In this document: positions 19,795-27,599 of the stretch, in pieces | How the letters are laid out: every line of letters begins with the position of its first letter | How positions within the stretch are numbered: the stretch's first letter is position 1 | Source of the DNA: AP-15 sp963738185 | GTDB taxonomy: Bacteria > Pseudomonadota > Alphaproteobacteria > ATCC43930 > CGMCC-115725 | Assembly: GCA_963738185.1 (NCBI GenBank) | Contig: CAVTVA010000003.1 | Coordinates: 682,001 to 746,000, forward strand | Length of the DNA stretch: 64,000 bases | Direction of reading: 5' to 3' | The notes under the pieces: model-generated | What the model was told of the DNA's origin: nothing | Seen by the model: the letters and a program-made list of their open reading frames with translations, nothing else | Databases searched by the model: none | Program-made: the position numbers and the translations under genes

Positions 19795-20859
19795 ATGGGT
19801 GCCCCGATGCGCAAATCGACCACAGCCCTGCTGGCCCTGATCGCAACCCTGGGAGGCGGTGCGCTGACTGCCCAGGCGGATCCGTTTCCGGTCAGCGTGC
19901 TGCTTACGCACTTCAACGCGATCACCATGGGAAATTTCGCCACGACCAGCGATGTCAACGGCCCGGTGCTGATCGGCGGCAACCTCAGCAACAACGGCGC
20001 GGGCTCACTCGACTTCATGCAGATCCCTCAGACGTGCTGCACGACGCCGACGCCCAATTACGGCGAGATCAACGTGTTCGGCAATAATTCAGGAACTTGG
20101 AGCGAGTTTCCGTCAACAAGGGTTTTCGTCGGCGGTGCAAATACGGGCAGCTTCCTCTCAGCAGGATCGGTCACGACCGGCTATACATTTCCTGGGTTTA
20201 ACCAGCCAGGCGCGGGAAGCAATGCCGCCACGTTCACCAATGACATCTGGACGCCGCTGGTGACGGTCTCGAACAACCTCGCCGGGCTGGGGCCTAACAG
20301 CAGCTTAGTCGGAAACACGTTCACCCCCGGCAACGCCGCTGGTACGCCGGCCGTCTTCAACCTGACCTTGGCACAGTTGAATGCTCTGACCGGCGGTGTG
20401 ACCTTTGGCGGCTGCATTGGCGCCGGCACTTGCGACACCGTGATCAACGTAACCGGCACCGGCACGTTCACCCAGGGTTTTATGTTTCCTGGCGGGGATA
20501 ATATCCCGGGCTTGCCCAACGTGATCTTCAACTTTGTGGGTGCGACGGGTGTGGAGTGGGGGGGGCCATCGAATTTTGATGCATCGATACTAGCGGTCGA
20601 TGCGATTGGTTCGAACAACGGCAACGGCCCCCTCGTCGGCAACCTGGTCGTGGGCAGCGTTTTAGCGACGGCGCCGCTGGGGAACGAGGTGCATGACGCC
20701 CCGTTCGATTGCAGCGACAATCTGTGCACGACCACATCGGTGCCGGAGCCGGGCTCGCTGCCGCTGCTCGGCGGGGCGCTCGCTATGTTGGCGGCACTCG
20801 CCTGCGGCACCGCGATCCGCAAGCGGCCGGGCAGCCCAGCGCGATCTGCGGCGCTCTAG
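19795..20859 (+). CDS. Choice-of-anchor A family protein with PEP-CTERM sorting signal
   Basis: Exported surface protein of about 354 residues. It has a signal peptide (STTALLALIATLGGGALTAQA), then a Gly/Asn-rich body typical of choice-of-anchor A proteins (GNFATTSDVNGPVLIGGNLS; FNLTLAQLNALTGGVTFGG). The C-terminal PEP-CTERM tripartite tail is VPEPGSLPLLGG, a hydrophobic stretch, then basic IRKRPG. Such tails are cut by exosortase and attached to the cell surface, usually with exopolysaccharide. No exosortase gene is in the window. Start is ATG 19795 or 19807; neither has a clear ribosome site. Composition differs from its neighbours (more Asn, Thr, Gly). Confidence 0.85.
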   Translation: MGAPMRKSTTALLALIATLGGGALTAQADPFPVSVLLTHFNAITMGNFATTSDVNGPVLIGGNLSNNGAGSLDFMQIPQTCCTTPTPNYGEINVFGNNSGTWSEFPSTRVFVGGANTGSFLSAGSVTTGYTFPGFNQPGAGSNAATFTNDIWTPLVTVSNNLAGLGPNSSLVGNTFTPGNAAGTPAVFNLTLAQLNALTGGVTFGGCIGAGTCDTVINVTGTGTFTQGFMFPGGDNIPGLPNVIFNFVGATGVEWGGPSNFDASILAVDAIGSNNGNGPLVGNLVVGSVLATAPLGNEVHDAPFDCSDNLCTTTSVPEPGSLPLLGGALAMLAALACGTAIRKRPGSPARSAAL

Positions 20860-21026
20860 CGCGCCGCCGCCAACGGACGGAAACGGCGCGCGCGGTTCGC
20901 GCCGTCGGCCTGCCAATCTCGCCTGCAAGTTCCCAAACAAGTGATCGTGAGCCTGCGCCGGCGAGGTTGCGTTGCCGCCGGCGCTGCCTAGGATGGTCGC
21001 GGCGAACCGGGATGCAGGGGGATTTG

Positions 21027-21512
21027 ATGACGCTGTTGGCCAAATGTTGGGTGTTGAGCCTGATGCTGACCATGAGCCTCACCGTTGCTGCGGCGGCAGC
21101 GCCGGCACCCGCGCCGGATAAAGCGGCGATCCTCAAGGAGCGGCAGGCGACGATGAAGCAGCAGGGCAAGGACCTCGGCCAAATCAAGGCCTATCTCGAC
21201 GGCAAGGCCGGTCAGGCCGCGGCGCTCGCCGGCGCCACCAGCCTGACCGAAACCACCCGGAAAATCCCCAGCCTGTTTCCGCCCGGCACCGAGGGGACCA
21301 GCCCCGACGGCGATTACCGGCCAAAGCCGGCGGTGTGGTCCGATCACGACAAGTTCCTCGACGCGCAGCAAACCGCCGCGGCCAAGGCCGATGCGCTGCT
21401 CACCGCGGTCAAGGCCGACAACAAGCCGGAAATCCGCAGCGCCTTTGTCGATCTCGGCAAAAACGGCTGCGGCAACTGCCATAAGACGTTCCGCGAAAAG
21501 CTCAAGCCCTGA
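21027..21512 (+). CDS. Cytochrome c' (class II cytochrome c)
   Basis: Periplasmic monohaem cytochrome of 161 residues. A signal peptide (LLAKCWVLSLMLTMSLTVAAAAA) is followed by a helical domain with RQATMKQQGKDLGQIKAYL and the C-terminal haem site GNCHKTFREK preceded by NGCG, giving the C-x-x-C-H of cytochrome c' close to the C-terminus. ATG 21027 follows AGGGGGA; an in-frame ATG at 21012 is less likely. Cytochrome c' binds NO or CO or serves in electron transfer. Its TGA stop is also the first bases of the downstream MITE-like repeat. Confidence 0.9.
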   Translation: MTLLAKCWVLSLMLTMSLTVAAAAAPAPAPDKAAILKERQATMKQQGKDLGQIKAYLDGKAGQAAALAGATSLTETTRKIPSLFPPGTEGTSPDGDYRPKPAVWSDHDKFLDAQQTAAAKADALLTAVKADNKPEIRSAFVDLGKNGCGNCHKTFREKLKP

Positions 21513-21729
21513 GGGTTTGTGAAAAAACGCGGAGAGCTTCGTCGAGAGGCAAATTACCCATCGCTTTCCCGGCGAAAGCCGGGACCCATTCGCCGACAAA
21601 CGCTTGCGTATCAAGCTATCACCAGGGCTTACCAAGCGATGGCGCGTTCGTGCGGCGGACCAATGGGCCCCGGCTTTCGTCGGGGAAGCGAGAGCGACGT
21701 GCCGAAGGCGTTCTTTCACGAACTCTGAG
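21510..21729. repeat. MITE-like element, copy 2 (about 220 bp)
   Basis: Starts CTGAGGGTTTGTGAAAAAAC (from the C before the TGA) and ends TTCTTTCACGAACTCTGAG, giving imperfect terminal inverted repeats. Internal hairpins are TTTCCCGGCGAAAGCCGGGA and CCCCGGCTTTCGTCGGGG. Homologous to 13989-14212 throughout, including GCAAATTAC, TGCGTATCAAG-like and GTTCGTGCGGCGGA blocks. It fills the whole gap between the stop of cytochrome c' and the signal-peptide region of the next cytochrome. Confidence 0.85.
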
Positions 21730-22610
21730 GACGGCGGCGCTGGCCGCCGTGCTGGCGCTGCTGGCCGGTCCGCCGGGGGCATCGGCAGCATCGGCGAGCG
21801 GGGCGGCGGCGCGCGGCGCCTACCTCGCCGCCGCTGCCGGGTGCGGCCAATGCCACACCGACACCAAGCATAAGGGCCAGCGCTATGCCGGCGGGCGGGT
21901 GCTCGCGACCCCGTTCGGCACGATCGTCGCGCCCAACATCACCCCCTACCGAGAGACCGGGATCGGCCAGTGGCGGCTCGCCGATTTTGAGAAGGCGATG
22001 CGCTGGGGCATCGCCCCCGATGATTTCGCATTATCTGCCGGTCTTCCCGTTCGCCGACTACGACCGGCTCAGCGCAGGCGACCTCGGCGATCTGTGGGCC
22101 TTTCTCTCCAGCTTGCCGGCAGTACCGCGGGTCAACCCCGCCGGCCGGCACGCGCCCTTTGCCGCCGCCCGCGCTGCCGTCGCTGTCGTCGCCTCGCCGT
22201 TTCCCGGGCCGTGGCGTGGCGACCCGCAGAAGGGCGCGGTGTGGAACCGCGGCGCCTATCTCGTTGCCACCATCGGCCGCTGCGGCGACTGCCACACGCC
22301 GCGCAACTGGCTCGGCGCACCCGATCGCAGCCGCGCGCTCGCCGGCGTCGCGGCCGGCGGCAGCGGCGGCCATGCGGTGCCCAACATCACCCCAGACCCG
22401 GCGACCGGGATCGGCCGCTGGAGCGTCGCCGACATCGTCACCCTGTTGACCGACGGGCAGCTGCCTGATTTCGATTTTGTCGGCGGAGCAATGAGCGAGA
22501 TCGTCGATAACACCGCTCGCCTCGACGCCGCCGACCGGCAGGCCATCGCGGTCTATCTGAAATCGCTGAAGCCGATTTGGTCCGACCGGCGCACGCACCA
22601 GAAAGACTGA
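21725..22610 (+). pseudogene. Dihaem cytochrome c (alcohol/aldehyde dehydrogenase cytochrome subunit-like), frameshifted
   Basis: Two-haem periplasmic cytochrome, like the small electron-accepting subunits of membrane-bound dehydrogenases. First haem site AAGCGQCHTD and second IGRCGDCHTPRNW, each followed by an axial-ligand region (VAPNITP; AVPNITPDP). The reading frame shifts after RWGIAPDD at the TTT of 22024-22026; removing one T joins it to HYLPVFPFADYDRL. The start is also unclear: signal-like RTAALAAVLALLAGPPGASA follows immediately after the repeat, with no ATG between them. CTG 21725, GTG 21749 or a start inside the repeat (GTG 21650) are the options. Pseudogene or a one-base sequence error. 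Confidence 0.8.
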
Positions 22611-22803
22611 GCCGCAGGGCGTTTCGGTGCTGGACCATCGGCCGGGACTTCTTATGATGAACGGCGTTCCGATAGAGAGCGGCAGGGAGCGCACCCGGCA
22701 TCGCTGCCGGGGCAGTCGATCAGCGGACCGAGCCTTGGAGCGGACCGATCCGGGCGCGGCGTGTCGTTGGCGTCCGGTCGGGAGCGGGCGGTAGGAGCTG
22801 ACA

Positions 22804-23847
22804 TTGGCGCGAGGGCGACCGGATAAGAGCTTGGCGCGCTTTGAGCGGATCGCGCTGGTGCTGTCGGGCGGCGAGGCGCTGGGCGCGTACCAGGCGGGCG
22901 TCTATGCAGCGCTTGAGCGCAGCGGGGTGCGGCCAAACTGGATCGCCGGGACCGCGATCGGCGCCATCAACGCCGCGATCATCGCCGGCAACCTGCCGCA
23001 TGAGCGGGCGCTCCGGTTGCGCCAGTTCTGGCACGAGATCAGCCGTCGCGCCGCATTGCGGACGGTGAACGGCCTCGGTCGCTGGGCGCAGCGCGCCGCC
23101 GGGCGCTGCCTGGCCCTGGCGCGCGTCGGGGCCGGAATGGCGCCGAGCGACAGCGAACCGGTGATCGCCGTGGGCGAACTGCGCGAACTGATCGGCGGGG
23201 TGGTCGATTTCGAGCGGGTCAATTCCGGCAATGTGCGAATCGTGCTCGGCGCGGTCAATCTGACGACCGGCGCGGAAACCTTTTTCGACAACGATCGGCA
23301 CGTGCTCAGCCTCGACCACGTGCTCGCGGGCACGCCGTTTTCGGGTCTGCCGCCGGTCGCGATCGGCCGGCAGCTGTTCGGCGGCGGCGCCGTCTCGGTG
23401 TCGGCGCTCGACGAGGCCCGGCCGGCCGACACCTTGTGCTTTGCGATCGACGGTTATGACCCGGTCCCCGGCGGCCATGGCGGGATCAGCCGCTCGGCGC
23501 ACGAAATCGCCGCGATGCGCCGCACCCACGACCTGCGCCGCATGATCGCGTTGATTGGCGAACGCCTACCGACGGAGGCGCGCGGCGAGGTCGACATCCG
23601 CCGTTGTCTGGCCGAGGCGAGCGACGCGACCATGACGATCCTGCACCTGGTCCACGAGGGCAGTGCGGCCGATTTGGCGGCAAAGATGGCCGATTTCTCG
23701 GCTAGCGCGGTCGCCCGCCGGTGGAAGGCTGGGGAGAGCGACGCGGCGACCAGCCTCGCGCACCCGCGCTGGCTGGCGCCGCCGCCCCGGCTTTCCGGGG
23801 TCATCGTCCACGAGGTCCGCGGCGGAGTGGTGGCACCGCCGCGGTAA
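22804..23847 (+). CDS. Patatin-like protein with DUF3734-type tail, catalytic residues missing
   Basis: 347-residue patatin-fold protein. The fold is clear: RIALVLSGGEALGAYQAGVY, then PNWIAGTAIGAINAAIIAGN, and a C-terminal part (MTILHLVHEGSAADLAAKM, VARRWKAGESDA) like the DUF3734 tail of bacterial patatins. The hydrolase residues are gone: the G-x-S-x-G elbow reads GTAIG, the Asp of D-G-G/A reads GGG in LFGGGAVSVSAL, and the Arg of the oxyanion loop G-G-G-x-R-G is Leu. It is probably a binding or regulatory pseudoenzyme. A TTG at 22804 preceded by TAGGAG is the best start. It lies just before PHB depolymerase. Confidence 0.75.
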   Translation: MARGRPDKSLARFERIALVLSGGEALGAYQAGVYAALERSGVRPNWIAGTAIGAINAAIIAGNLPHERALRLRQFWHEISRRAALRTVNGLGRWAQRAAGRCLALARVGAGMAPSDSEPVIAVGELRELIGGVVDFERVNSGNVRIVLGAVNLTTGAETFFDNDRHVLSLDHVLAGTPFSGLPPVAIGRQLFGGGAVSVSALDEARPADTLCFAIDGYDPVPGGHGGISRSAHEIAAMRRTHDLRRMIALIGERLPTEARGEVDIRRCLAEASDATMTILHLVHEGSAADLAAKMADFSASAVARRWKAGESDAATSLAHPRWLAPPPRLSGVIVHEVRGGVVAPPR

Positions 23848-23995
23848 GCCGCAGGGCGCAGAGGCGACACCGGCGATCCGCGGCGAGGACGCCGGCGAAC
23901 GCGGACCGGCCGCAACATCGATCAAATCGAACGGTCGCGCGCCGCGGCGGTTTTCCGGCGCGGGGCGAGGATCGCGCGCCGCCTTGCCTAACCGT

Positions 23996-24024
23996 TTGTC
24001 AATACCAATATAAGGTTGAATTAA
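23996..24024 (+). promoter_or_regulatory. AT-rich candidate promoter region upstream of phaZ
   Basis: TTGTCA (23996-24001) with AATTAA 17 bases later lies in a sharply AT-richer stretch of an otherwise very GC-rich 287-bp gap. The -10 match is weak. No other feature was seen in 23848-24134. Confidence 0.25.
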
Positions 24025-24134
24025 AAGGGCTTTTGATATGGGATGGTTTCGCCGGAAAATCGATCGAAGCGGGCCGCCGCTTCAACCCATAGGACGCTCC
24101 CACGATCGGGAGCAGCCCGCATCTACGAGGGTAC

Positions 24135-25352
24135 ATGCTTTACGAGGCCTACCAGGCGCAAGAGGACATTCTGGGCTCGATTCGGCTGATGGCCGAAACT
24201 GTGCGCGGGTGGCTCGGCCTACCATGGCTTTCGGTCGGCGACATGCCGCTGGTGCGCGGCGCCGCGGCCGCGATGGAGCTGTTGTCGCACGCCGGGATGT
24301 CGCATGAGCGGCCGGATTTCGGCATCAAATCGGTCACTGTCGATGGCCGGGAGATCGCGGTCAGCGAAGAGGTCGTAGCCTCGCACCCGTTTTGCAACCT
24401 GCTGCATTTCCGAAAGGATTCGCTCCGCGAGGAGCCGACCGTGCTGGTCGTGGCGCCACTCTCGGGGCACTTTGCGACCTTGCTGCGCGGCACCGTCGCG
24501 ACCCTGCTGGCGGATCACAACGTCTACCTGACCGACTGGAGGAATGCACGCGATGTTCCGCTGCTGCACGGCCGGTTCGATCTTGACGATTTTGTCGAGC
24601 TGGTGATCCGGTTTATCCGCCTGCTCGGGCCTCGGCTCCATGTGATGGCGGTCTGCCAGCCATCGGTTCCGGTGCTGGCGGCGGTGTCGCTGCTGGCCGC
24701 CGAAGGCGATCCGTGCCAGCCGGCGGCAATGATCCTGATGGGCGGGCCAATCGACACCGCGGTCAACCCGACCGCGGTCAACCGCTTCGCCGAGGCGCAC
24801 GATCTCGACTGGTTCGAGCGGACCGTGATCACGACGGTGCCGGCGCGCTATCCCGGCCGGTTCCGCCGCGTCTATCCGGGGTTTCTGCAGCTCGCCGGGT
24901 TTCTCGGCATGAATTTCGAGCGCCATGTCGCAGCGCACTGGAAGATGTTCCGCGACCTCGCCCGCGGCAGCGGCGAGAGCGCCGCGGCGACCCGCGCCTT
25001 TTACAACGAGTACAGCACGGTCATGGATTTGCCGGCCGATTTCTATCTGCAGACGATCGAGCGGGTGTTTCACCACCGCGACCTGGCGCAGGGTCGGTTC
25101 CGGTTCCGCGGCGCATTGGTCGAGCCGGCGGCGATCGAGCGCACCGCGCTGATGACCGTCGAGGGCGAGCGCGACGATGTCTGCGGCCCCGGCCAGACCG
25201 TCGCGGCGCAGGCGCTGTGCACCGCCATCCCGGCGGCGAAAAAGATGCACCACCTCCAGCCCAAAGTCGGCCATTATGGCGTCTTCCACGGCCGCCGCTG
25301 GCAGACCGAGACCTATCCCAAGGTCAAGTCGTTCATCCAGGCGCAGGGCTAG
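24135..25352 (+). CDS. phaZ: Intracellular polyhydroxyalkanoate (PHB) depolymerase
   Basis: Degrades native intracellular poly-3-hydroxybutyrate granules, by hydrolysis or thiolysis. The 405-residue protein has the family start MLYEAYQAQEDILGSIRL, the substrate-binding LTDWRNARDVPLLHGRFDL, and the catalytic triad of PhaZ1-type enzymes: Cys in HVMAVCQPSVPVL, Asp in GERDDVCGPGQT and His in PKVGHYGVFHGRRW. ATG 24135 is the natural start. Its products (3-hydroxybutyrate or its CoA ester) feed acetoacetate metabolism, which fits the CoA-transferase genes downstream. Confidence 0.96.
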   Translation: MLYEAYQAQEDILGSIRLMAETVRGWLGLPWLSVGDMPLVRGAAAAMELLSHAGMSHERPDFGIKSVTVDGREIAVSEEVVASHPFCNLLHFRKDSLREEPTVLVVAPLSGHFATLLRGTVATLLADHNVYLTDWRNARDVPLLHGRFDLDDFVELVIRFIRLLGPRLHVMAVCQPSVPVLAAVSLLAAEGDPCQPAAMILMGGPIDTAVNPTAVNRFAEAHDLDWFERTVITTVPARYPGRFRRVYPGFLQLAGFLGMNFERHVAAHWKMFRDLARGSGESAAATRAFYNEYSTVMDLPADFYLQTIERVFHHRDLAQGRFRFRGALVEPAAIERTALMTVEGERDDVCGPGQTVAAQALCTAIPAAKKMHHLQPKVGHYGVFHGRRWQTETYPKVKSFIQAQG

Positions 25353-25444
25353 CCGTCGCCTCCTCTCATTCCGGCTTGCCGAAGGAGTGGAGGTCGCGAG
25401 CCCGCCGCGGGCATCCGGCGGTCAGGCGTGAGGGGAGGCAGAGC

Positions 25445-26380
25445 ATGGCTATGGGTGGCAAGGTCGTCATCACCTGCGCCGTCACCGGGTCGATCCACAC
25501 CCCGACGATGAGCCCCTATCTGCCGTTGACCCCGGACGAGATCGCCCGCGACGCGATCGCCGCGGCCGAGGCCGGGGCGGCGATCCTGCACCTGCACGCC
25601 CGCGATCCAAAAGACGGCCGGCCGACCCCCGATCCCGGCGTCTTCATGCAGTTCCTGCCACGGATCAAGCAGGCGACCAGCGCGGTCGTCAACATCACCA
25701 CCGGCGGCGGCCACGGCATGTCGCTCGACGAGCGCCTGGCGGCCCCGCTGCGCGCCAAACCGGAGATGTGCTCGCTCAACATGGGCTCGATGAATTTCGG
25801 GCTCTACCCGATGCTGTCGCGCTACAAGGATTGGAAATATCCGTGGGAGACCCAGCATCTGGAGATGACCCGCGATTTCATCTTCCGCAACACCTTTGCC
25901 GATATCGAGCGCATCCTGAAGGATCTGGGCGAGGGTTGCGGGACCCGGTTCGAGTTCGAGTGCTATGATGTCGGCCATCTCTATAACTTGGCGCATTTCC
26001 TCGATCGCGGCTTGGTCAAGCCGCCATTGTTCGTGCAGACGATCTTCGGCATCTTGGGCGGCATCGGCGCCGACCCGGACAATCTCGTTCATATGAAGCA
26101 TATCGCCGACAAATTGTTTGGCGATGCATACGCTTGGTCGATCCTCGCTGCCGGGCGGCACCAATTGCCGCTGGTGACGATGGGTGCGATCATGGGCGGC
26201 AATGTCCGCGTGGGGCTTGAGGATTCGTTATGGATCGGCCGCGGCAAGCTTGCGACCAGCAACGCCGACCAGGTCAGCCGGGTGCGCGCCATCGTCGAGA
26301 ATTTGTCGCTCGAGATCGCCACTCCCGAAGAAGCGCGGGCGATGCTGGCGCTGAAGGGCGGCGACGCCGTCGCCTTCTGA
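25445..26380 (+). CDS. Beta-keto acid cleavage enzyme (BKACE, 3-keto-5-aminohexanoate cleavage family)
   Basis: Zn-dependent enzyme of the Kce/BKACE family, which condenses a beta-keto acid with acetyl-CoA to give acetoacetate plus a new CoA ester. 311 residues; KVVITCAVTGSIHTPTMSPY, AGAAILHLHARDPKDGRPTP (metal-binding HLHAR), VVNITTGGGHGMS, and FECYDVGHLYNL are family motifs. BKACE substrate range is wide (ketoaminohexanoate, dehydrocarnitine, beta-ketoadipate and others), so the keto acid is not predictable. ATG 25445 follows GGGAGGCAG. It precedes CoA-transferase subunit A by 16 bases, and its acetoacetate product would be the substrate of that enzyme. Confidence 0.92.
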   Translation: MAMGGKVVITCAVTGSIHTPTMSPYLPLTPDEIARDAIAAAEAGAAILHLHARDPKDGRPTPDPGVFMQFLPRIKQATSAVVNITTGGGHGMSLDERLAAPLRAKPEMCSLNMGSMNFGLYPMLSRYKDWKYPWETQHLEMTRDFIFRNTFADIERILKDLGEGCGTRFEFECYDVGHLYNLAHFLDRGLVKPPLFVQTIFGILGGIGADPDNLVHMKHIADKLFGDAYAWSILAAGRHQLPLVTMGAIMGGNVRVGLEDSLWIGRGKLATSNADQVSRVRAIVENLSLEIATPEEARAMLALKGGDAVAF

Positions 26381-26396
26381 CCGAGGAGCGCCGAGG

Positions 26397-27062
26397 ATGA
26401 TCGACAAGCGGGTCAAGAACCTCGCCGAGGCGGTGGCCGGCGTCAGGGACGGATCCGTCGTGCTGTGCGCCGGGTTTGGCGGCGCGGGGCTGCCCGACGC
26501 GCTGTGCGAGGCGCTGATCGAGCAGGGGGCGCGCGACCTGACCGTCGTCGCCAACAACGCCGGCACCGGGCGGCGCGGGCTCGCGGCGCTGATGGCCGCC
26601 GGGCGGGTCGCGAAGATCATGTGCTCGTTCCCGCGCAGCTCGGGCTCGGTGGTCTTCGAAGAGCTGTACGCGGCGGGCAAAATCGAGCTCGAATTGCTGC
26701 CGCAGGGGACGTTGAGCGAGCGGATGCGCTGCGCCGCCGCCGGGCTCGGCGGCTACTATTCGCCGGTCTCGGTCGGGACCCGCCTCGCCGAAGGCAAGGA
26801 GCACCGCGAGCTCGACGGCCGCACCTATGTCTTTGAAAAGCCGCTGAAAGGCGACGTCGCCCTGCTCGCCGCCGATCGCGCCGACCGGTGGGGCAACCTG
26901 ACCTTCCGAAAATCGCAGCGCAACTTCAACCCGACGATGGCAATGGCCGCGGCTCTCTCGGTGGTCCAGGTCCGCCACATCGTCGAATTGGGCGAGCTCG
27001 ACCCCGAGATGATCGTCACCCCCGGCATCTTCATCGACCGCGTCGTCCAAGTCGCATTCTAG
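26397..27062 (+). CDS. 3-oxoacid CoA-transferase, subunit A
   Basis: Alpha subunit (221 residues) of a class I CoA-transferase such as succinyl-CoA:3-ketoacid or 3-oxoadipate CoA-transferase. Signatures: GSVVLCAGFGGAGLPDALCEAL at the CoA-binding start, LTVVANNAGTGRRGLA, ELLPQGTLSERMRCAAAGLG, and TYVFEKPLKGDVALLAADRADRWGN. Length and motifs are complete. The matching B subunit is at 27600, but a GFA-family gene intervenes. With BKACE and phaZ nearby, acetoacetate is the most reasonable acceptor; 3-oxoadipate cannot be excluded. Confidence 0.92.
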   Translation: MIDKRVKNLAEAVAGVRDGSVVLCAGFGGAGLPDALCEALIEQGARDLTVVANNAGTGRRGLAALMAAGRVAKIMCSFPRSSGSVVFEELYAAGKIELELLPQGTLSERMRCAAAGLGGYYSPVSVGTRLAEGKEHRELDGRTYVFEKPLKGDVALLAADRADRWGNLTFRKSQRNFNPTMAMAAALSVVQVRHIVELGELDPEMIVTPGIFIDRVVQVAF

Positions 27063-27103
27063 CAATCCATTGCTGCGTAGCCGACGATAGGAGGGCTGTC
27101 TTG

Positions 27104-27520
27104 ATGAAGCTTCCGCTGACCGGCGGTTGTCTGTGCGGCGCGGTCCGCTACGAGATCACCGCAGCGCCCGAGCTTGCTTACACATGCCACTGTCTTGATT
27201 GCCAGCGGCTCACCAGCAGCGCCTTCTCGATGGCGATCATCGTGCCCGACGCGGCTTTCCGCCTGATCGGCACCGAGCCGCGGTCGCTGCAGACTTTCGC
27301 CGACAGCGGGCGCATGAAGATTCGTCTGGTCTGCCCGGAGTGCGGTTGCTGGATCTCCGGTGCCTCCGATGCGGACAGCGGCTTGCGACGGGTGCGGGTC
27401 GGCACGCTCGACGATACCTCATGGGTACGGCCGACGACGCATTACTGGACCCGCAGCAAACAGCCCTGGGTGACGATCCCCGCGGGCGATCAGCTGTTCG
27501 AGACCCAGCCTGACGCATGA
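27104..27520 (+). CDS. GFA-family (Mss4-like zinc-binding) protein
   Basis: 138-residue zinc protein of the family named for glutathione-dependent formaldehyde-activating enzyme. Metal-binding cysteines are in TGGCLCGAVRYE, YTCHCLDCQRLTSS and LVCPECGCWIS, the usual C-x-C, C-x-C-x-x-C, C-x-x-C pattern. Most members have unknown function. ATG 27104 is preceded by AGGAGGG; TTG 27101 is also possible. It separates the two CoA-transferase subunit genes, an unusual position; in close relatives those genes are usually adjacent, so an insertion is likely. Confidence 0.88.
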   Translation: MKLPLTGGCLCGAVRYEITAAPELAYTCHCLDCQRLTSSAFSMAIIVPDAAFRLIGTEPRSLQTFADSGRMKIRLVCPECGCWISGASDADSGLRRVRVGTLDDTSWVRPTTHYWTRSKQPWVTIPAGDQLFETQPDA

Positions 27521-27599
27521 ACCCCTTGGCTTCGCGCACACAGACGGGTGGTTCTGCGGGCGCCAAAACTTATGATGCCGGTAAAGTGGGAGGAAGCCT

